Positions 57,501 to 64,000 of a stretch of DNA of 64,000 nucleotides are shown here, one piece after another. This stretch comes from Toxoplasma gondii ME49 (Eukaryota > Apicomplexa > Conoidasida > Eucoccidiorida > Sarcocystidae): contig NC_031473.1 in assembly GCF_000006565.2 (NCBI RefSeq), forward strand, positions 2,830,134 through 2,894,133, given 5' to 3'. The notes below the pieces were generated by a model. That model searched no databases and was not told the origin of the DNA. It saw nothing but the letters and a program-made list of their open reading frames with translations. Every line of letters begins with the position of its first letter. Position 1 is the stretch's first letter. Position numbers and translations under genes: made by a program.

Positions 57501-59574
57501 GCCGGCTGAAGATCGCCTGGACCTTCTGTTTGATCGGGACGGCCTTCACCGGCTGGAGCGAAATTTTTGCAGCGTTGTAGGTCATCTCAGGGAGGTGCCC
57601 ACGTGCGTCGAGAGCTCCGAGAGCGCTGAGCGCACCAGAATATTTCCGTTTCTGTTCAGTCGTCTGTGGCCGACTCTCGATCTGCTTCGCAGGTACTTCC
57701 TCCTGCGTTGGCGGCTTCTCTGGGTTACTCTGGACAGGCTCAGACACCTCAGGGTGCTGCTCAAGCGGCTGATGCTGAGCACCTTGTTCGTACACTTCCA
57801 AAGGCGACAACGGGGGTTCCATATGAGTCGAAGGTGCAATCGCTGGCATCGGCCCCTGAACTCCAGACATCGGCCTCTGAAGCCCAGGCATCGGTTCCTG
57901 AAGGCCAGGCATCGTTGGTGTCTGCTCTGAGGGCGTGAACAGGGTCTGTCCAGTTGTGGCGGCAGTCGGAAAAGTCACTGCAGGTTGCGCGACAGCTGCG
58001 GTGTTTGCCTCTGGCAAAGGAGTAAGTTGGGTTGGAGCAGCGAGTCCTTGAACAGAGGGGGCCTGCGGCTGCGGCATTTGAGGCAAAGGAAGGCTCTGCG
58101 GCACTTCGGAAAGCTGCTGAGGTGCGACTGGTGCGGCCGGAGCGATAGCAGCCACAGGCTGCATCATGTCTGTCACAGCCGTTGCCATTGGGACGGAGCT
58201 CAAGTACGGGTCAGGTGCACCTACAGCTTGGGTCGTGGAAATCACCGCTGGGGTTGGGGGGACAACCGCAAGAGGCAGTGGGGAAACCGGCGTTGGCATT
58301 TGCGGGGCCAGTTGAGTCGGTACGGAGATCGGAGCGACGGGCTGGAGTTGCTGCGGGTCCACCTTTACTCCGGAGGTAACCTGGAGGAAGGAGGCGCTTT
58401 CTGTCGGTGTTTTCGCGTGTTTCGTCTTTCTGTGTTTTTCCATTGGTAGAGCATTCATCAGCTTGTTCTGTTCGCGGACGTCGGCAGACGGCTCTGCGTT
58501 CTGCATCAGGCCCTGAATTTTGAAGAAGCGGAACTTGTAGAACCTCTTGTGGAGTTCGATAGCTCGATCCAGAAGCCCGCCTTCCTCAAGAACAGCTTGC
58601 ACGAATGTGGTGGCGAAAGTTCTGATAGCTTCAGTGAACGCGTCGACAGCGACGCCGTCCTCGCCATCGAGATTCACGCGAAAGATCAATGCGCCGTCGT
58701 TCACAATGACGTTTGCGCCGAGATGAGCGTCGCCTCCGTTTCCAGCACTGCAGAAAATCGCAGTCTGTGTCTCTCGGCGGCGGAGTAGCGCCTTCCTGAC
58801 AGCGTCAGAGTTGAACGCATTCAAACCCTGCGTTGCAGCGCTTTTGAAGTTCTCTAGCAGGGTTGCGGTGTCCTGGTAGATATACCACAAGGTGTCGTCG
58901 AGGAACCCCGAGTCCATCGCCTTCTTGTACTGGGAAACAAGGACATCGATGATCCCCTTTCGGGCTACCTCCGAACCGCCTCCAGATGCCTTGCTCGGGT
59001 CTGTGTGTCCGAGCCACGTCTGGGCAAGAACGTGGGAAAAGACGACTGCCGCGAGACAGTTCTTTTCGTGAACGTACTTCTCGATAAGCTTCTCGTACTC
59101 TGCGCCTCCGCACTTGAGTTCAGTAGTGGCAGAACCGACGACTTCAGTGTCATCCGCCTTCTGGACCTGTCGGCACACGGGCTGAGACCCCGACAAAGGG
59201 GCGCACATCTCCTTGTTGTCCATGTGCTTCTCCAGGCTCGCCTTCAAGTGCTTCCACTGGGGCGAGGCTGCCATCAAGCTCGTGCTCGAGCCGTCCAGTT
59301 CCGCCTGAAGCATCTTCTGCACCACAGCCTGCGCTTCACATTCGTCCTCCGCCTCCTGCTCCTGCTCACTGAGGACGGTGTCTTCGTCGTCGGGCGTCTC
59401 CTCATCGTCGGCCGCCAACGTGGACGCGCGGTGCCGAGCCCGTGTTGCCTCAGCAACGACCGCGGAAGGGAGAAGCGACCCACTTCCCGGGAAACGGGAC
59501 TGCACTGCAGGCGCAGCGGAGTCCTGCCGCTGCAGCAGCGGCAGAAGGACCAGAAGGGGAAGAAACTGACGCAT
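54572..59574 (-). CDS. GAMA: Secreted Cys/Pro-rich protein with GPI tail, GAMA-like (GPI-anchored micronemal antigen)
   Basis: Probable microneme or surface protein used in host-cell attachment. Exon A starts at ATG 59574 (the frame extends to a GTG at 59598) and ends at 57407. Residues 1-25 form a signal peptide (MRQFLPLLVLLPLLQRQDSA). An acidic stretch follows, then a helical Cys-containing domain (NCLAAVVFSHVLAQTWLGH, YKKAMDSGFLDDTLWYIYQD), then a long Pro/Gln/Ala-rich region with MPGLQ-type repeats. In phase next are 57011-56843 (DRVFDVWGALLPQAA), 56255-56022 (RFALFLEEVYRDCWRNFF), probably a 24-nt exon 55851-55828, and 55593-55403. Exons 55206-55024, 54804-54709 and 54649-54572 are mutually in phase. 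The last ends SSGASTLWASAGTLAVAGLV..., a GPI-type tail. The junction between 55403 and 55206 is unresolved. GAMA is suggested by overall plan and remembered locus, not by alignment; any other secreted GPI protein is possible. Confidence 0.55.
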
Positions 59575-62500
59575 TTCGATAGATTCGAATGCTAACACGG
59601 GGGCTGTGCCGCGCCAAACGCGGCGAATGAACGGGAAGAGACGCCGCCTTCAACGTCGGTGGAGAAACGGCGCCAGGCAGACGGAAGGAAAGAGGGGAAG
59701 TCAAGAAATGAAGAGTCGAACGCGCGACCCACGCGCGTCGTGGGGCACTGGGATGTGTCACGAGCAAGGAAAAAAAGACGTTGAAAAGGGAAGCGTTTTT
59801 TTTGGTGAAGGAACAAAGGGATACAGAAGAGACTGAAGATCGCAATGTTGACCCTCGGAGAAAGTCCTCGAAACTCAAAATACCTGCAAACACACAGAGC
59901 AACAGAGAAAATACACACGGGCACAGGAGGTTCAGGACAGATGAAGCGTGGACTCAGAACAGAGACACGTGACGCGAAAAAGCTGACTGGAAATTCACAG
60001 GGGGGGGGCACAATAAAAACAAGAAAACAGGAGAGCTCGAACCAAAAGGAACCGGCTTAAGAGGCAAACACAAGCGAGAGCACAAGTCTTAAACCCTACA
60101 GTGGAGAAGCCATCGCCTCAGCAGTCCGGAGTCTTCAGACAGACTTGTTTATCCGTCTGGTCTGAGCATGCTTCTAACAAAAATTCCTTCTGCCCCTTTA
60201 TCTCTGTCGGGTAGAGAAAACCCCTGCTTCGAACCAAAGCCTTGCGCTAGACAGTGCATGGTCCTCCCTCCCGTCCCCAGAGCCTGTTCCCAGTCACCCC
60301 AGTGGAGTCTCATGACGTCCAAAGAAAGAGGAAGCGAACAAGGATCACCCTTTACGCCTGAAGAAACCTAATGAATCGGCACAACGCCGAGAGGGAAAAA
60401 AAACAGCTAGTAGAGCCTCCCGGTCGCGTTCTGTCCCGCCCCCCCTTCCCGTCTCTCTCACGGCAGTCGCGGCGAGAAAGGCATTGGGAGCTTCTGGCGG
60501 CATGCCATGCAGCTGTTTGGCACACGAGTGAAAAAACACATGACAAAGTTTGGGATTTCCCTGAAAATCCTCACTTTCACAGCGAGCAGAAGCTTCGATC
60601 GCTGCAGCATCGATGGCTAGTCACAGCCACTTGCCTGCACCACCCTGCGAAGGGCGTCCGTCATCCGCGCTCGACGGACCTGGAAGCCGCTGACGAAGTT
60701 GAAACTTACAAAGGAAATGACGAAGGAAGGCTCCACACGACGGCCAAGTGAAGAGATTTAAAGAACCAGCCCGCGTCTCCATGCAAGCGATGCGAGAACC
60801 GCGGTGGGAGCTCGTTCGAGTTTCGCGCTCCAACCTCACATATCTGTAGTAACGGCAGTCCAGGGTTTTGCGTTGAACTCAATCTTCCCTGCTGACAGAC
60901 CCCAGATGTTGAATAAGTACATCCCCGTTTTTCAAAAATCGCATTCCCTCTGAGTTGTTTTTTGGCCTCCGCGAATCTCCGCAGCTGCAGCCTTTCTCTC
61001 GCCCGATGAAAACACAATCGATCCTATCTTGCCCTTTTGGAGGGGTTGCAAATCAGCCGCGGGGAGGTTACCCCTCTGGATAGCCACCGGAATGGTTGGC
61101 TACGATGACGCTGCTGCACCTAAATGTTCGCGTTGCTTTCACGCACCGCCAATCTACGACGGCTGCCGAGTACGAGGGTGAAAGCCAAATGCTACGGAAA
61201 ATGCAACTTCTCGGCTCTAAAGAATACCCGACTGCCAACGTAAACCAAAAAAGTCGAAGATACCATATCCAACAGCGTTGCACATACCTGCGCAAGAGCC
61301 ACGCTCCGTATGCGTCGCGCGACGTCTCTGGAAAAAGCGATTGTGAGACTAACACCCCCGAATGTTAATTCGTCAAGAGTACATGACTCAAAATGTAGTC
61401 AGTATCGGTGTGCTCTAAATCTAAATTCATCTTATAATTTCGGTTGCTTAGTTGCAATGACCTTTGTACCTCAAATAATTACAGGTATCACTAGCATTAA
61501 GATATACTTAAGAAGCAGGGGGCGGGACCCAAGCATCTGTTTCTGACTCGCAAACAACCGGTCAAGATAAAAAAAAAATCCTTGGAGACAACGTGCACTT
61601 CTCGTGTGTTTTCAAGCCAGCATCTTGCACTCGACCAGCACTGCGCACCGATAAGGTGTAAGGGTGACACTGCCTTGGCGATGTATGAGAAAGATTCCAG
61701 TCACCGGCGATACGTGCCCTGTTACAGGCACAAGCGAATCTCTGCCAGGACGGAGTTGCCTCGATCCGCCATGTCTCGTCTCGTAGTTTCAAATGTATCA
61801 CGCAGGACTATTTGGTGTATTCAGGCGACTGTTTGAGGCTTTCCTCTAGTGGACTGCAGGGATTTCTTCACATGATTCACTTCCGGCGTATGCTGGTCTC
61901 TGTAGAGCTCCTTTCGAAGAGAAAATCGTGTTCCTAAGGATTGAGTTGCTTGGGCTATCTTAGTCTGGCGTACGGAAGTGGGGGGCAAAGTCCGGTCTTC
62001 TCTGTGGCATGTGATCCACATCGGTCAACAGGACTCAAGAAACAAAAGAGAGCACTGACCGACAGCAACGTGACTGATATGTGTACCATTAGGTGCAGGA
62101 GGCCATTACCAAACCCCTTGCCGGAGTGTCCAGGAATACCTGGTGCTTAATGACGATTCCTTCTTCCAACTTCCAAATCAACGTAATAAAAACGAGTTTG
62201 GCTCCGTATCAGTCACTCAAAGGATCTATTTTGAATTCAGTGGTCTGGGTTGGACAATGCATGTACTCTTCACTAAGTAATAGCTCAACGGATTTGAATC
62301 CTGAGGCGCGTGAGTGGTTAATTGGAGGACTGAATTCCCGAAAGGCGGCGTACCGCAATTTCGAAGACGATGGAGACAAACCGCTCAGCAATCCGTGTTC
62401 AGATGGGTGCTCACAATGTGGAGAACGAGAGGTCATGTTGGAAGAATTTTCTGTCGTGCTAGTTCCGCAACAACCGCTTGAGCCGTAGTGCGCGCATCAG

Positions 62501-64000
62501 GAAATCATTTCATGCTCTCAGCGGGGCACCGTGAATTCCAGAAGTCAGGAGGCTCGGAGCACCGAAAACTAAAGAGTGACGGCGGTCAGTCACCCCTTGT
62601 CGCTCTATGCAACATGCAATATGGTTCCTGGGATCATGCATACTATTTGCTGTGGTAGACAGTAATCGAGGAATTCTCTATCCATCAACCAATGCGTTCC
62701 TCAGAGGATCATTTTGGCAATTCAAGCCCACGAGTTGTATAGGCATGTCGAGTGCGAGCGTTCTCGAACAACAAACTGTTCATGTTTCATCGGTCAGGTG
62801 TCTCAAACCGATGTTCGCAAACCCGACACACAATGTCTGTGAAGCATCTCTCCCCTGTCCCTTGCGAAGCAGCCGGTAGGGACATCCGGACATGGTGACT
62901 ACACGCAAACCCAAATGCATTATGTACAGAAGACCGCGAATCATGGTCGGCTGATTCTCTTTTCATGGAAGCGCGAGAACTGGTGGTGCCACATATTGTC
63001 ATAACTTAAGTAAAAACCTCTTCGTAGTACTGCGGAGCTGCAGTTGAGTGAAAGAGTGGCATTCTTCCACTGTCACTCGCTTCAACGATAGAAATGGTTT
63101 CTCCGCTCGATTCACGAGGCACTGCAAGTACTTCGTCTTGTGTCAGTGCCACACGTCTAGATTCCATAGCACGAACGTTCACGGCATCTATGAAAGCCCG
63201 TCTACGGACACTATATCAATATGGTACACCCTCCTCCGAGATCACTAAGATTCAAGACTGATACACTATGAGCTACGGTTTACAATTGGGAGGGCATTCT
63301 ACCTACTGCCAAGACACATTGGCTGGCCTTTGTGTAACGATTTGAACAGCGATCCTCTTTTGGCGTACAAGAGCTCTTCGGGAAACAAATATCTGCTGGT
63401 TTCTCTACGTAACCTCTACCCGCGCGTGATTGGGGACCTTCGCACCTCAGTGGCAGCTCGTCGCACGCAGAGGATAGCTTCCGGCCTCCACGGTTGATGT
63501 GATTGTCGCCTAAAGCACACATCGGCACTCTGAAGCAGAAGACAGCGTTTTATCTGTCCATACCGAAGGTAGATAACACATGTTCGTTTCCGAGGACTGA
63601 GTCGTAGGCACATCCATATATACAAAATGGACACTGTCGTTAAATCCCTTCCACCACGGCCTCAAGAGACGGGAAAAAAAGCTGCAGATTCGCACGACCC
63701 TTCGTCTCTCGATGTTTTGCGCTCAGTTTTATGAGCCTGCGGTCGAAAGTGGCTGGACGCATCGTCGAACCCTTGACTCTGCTCAACACGTAAGGATAGA
63801 GGTGGAAAGACACTGCGAGAACCCAATATGTGATTCCAGCGTAGGGAGCGGTGCCACGGTCAACTCGGAAGCGTTAAAAAACCCTTAAACGTCGGACGGC
63901 TGCCATCGACGTCAAGAAAAGTTTAGATCCCATCGGTTTTCAGGCCTTCAAGGACCCCTTCCAAGCTGGACAAGTCGAATCCACCGGTCGCCAGACTTTC
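59575..64000. other. Region without a supported gene to right edge of window
   Basis: The left part is the promoter and 5' flank of the GAMA-like gene. Further right the sequence becomes more AT-rich with no clear exons. Two weak open frames are noted: 62093-62488 (131 codons, from GTG) and 62607-62879 (90 codons from ATG, listed separately). Confidence 0.5.
62607..62879 (+). CDS. Possible small secreted protein, doubtful
   Basis: A 90-codon frame from an ATG. The first 20 residues (MQHAIWFLGSCILFAVVDSN) have the look of a signal peptide. The remainder is Ser/Cys-containing without a recognisable family. It stands alone in a gene-poor stretch, has no supporting splice partners that I can confirm, and may be chance or the first exon of a larger gene. 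Confidence 0.2.
   Translation: MQHAIWFLGSCILFAVVDSNRGILYPSTNAFLRGSFWQFKPTSCIGMSSASVLEQQTVHVSSVRCLKPMFANPTHNVCEASLPCPLRSSR

Noticed and set aside
62093..62488. 131-codon open frame near the right end
   Set aside because: It starts at GTG with no confirmable splice partner. The C-terminal half looks somewhat protein-like but not enough to call.

Overview
The window is nuclear DNA from a coccidian apicomplexan parasite of the Toxoplasma/Neospora group, most likely Toxoplasma gondii. The evidence is many phase-consistent short exons, Ser/Glu/Arg-rich low-complexity coding stretches, abundant (TA)n microsatellites and GCATGC motifs in non-coding DNA, and parasite-specific surface proteins (an SRS/SAG1-fold protein and a GAMA-like secreted GPI-tailed protein). 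I built all gene models by hand by joining exons whose reading phase matches across splice sites. I made no database search, and any family or gene name is recognition from memory.

Layout from left to right. A FBXO9-like F-box/TPR gene (minus strand) is cut by the left edge. A three-exon TLC-domain membrane protein (minus, 5781-8076) follows. A three-exon transcription-type cyclin (plus, 12214-15610) comes next. A single-exon SRS surface antigen lies on the minus strand (19423-20304). A 16-exon long-chain acyl-CoA synthetase (minus, 24417-34740) can be reconstructed completely to 758 codons. A long unexplained open frame (35168-36484) lies divergently upstream of it. A single-exon Cof-type HAD phosphatase (plus, 38959/39130-40083) follows. 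The replication helicase subunit MCM5 (plus, 42827 to about 52135, about 19 exons) is next. A secreted Pro-rich GAMA-like gene (minus, 54572-59574) converges on MCM5. The last 4.4 kb holds no convincing gene.

The genes do not form an operon-like unit. They are the usual eukaryotic mixture of housekeeping functions (ubiquitin ligase adaptor, lipid metabolism, cyclin, DNA replication, phosphatase) and parasite surface or secretory functions. The most unusual points are: three GC-AG introns forced by reading phase in the acyl-CoA synthetase; a myristoylation-type N-terminus on the same enzyme; a cyclin fold split by a long insert; a probable 24-nt microexon in the GAMA-like gene; an intergenic cluster of four inverted repeats near 16.4-16.7 kb; and a 3 x 54-bp tandem repeat plus a 21-nt palindrome between the convergent MCM5 and GAMA-like genes. 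I saw no clear new multi-gene system.
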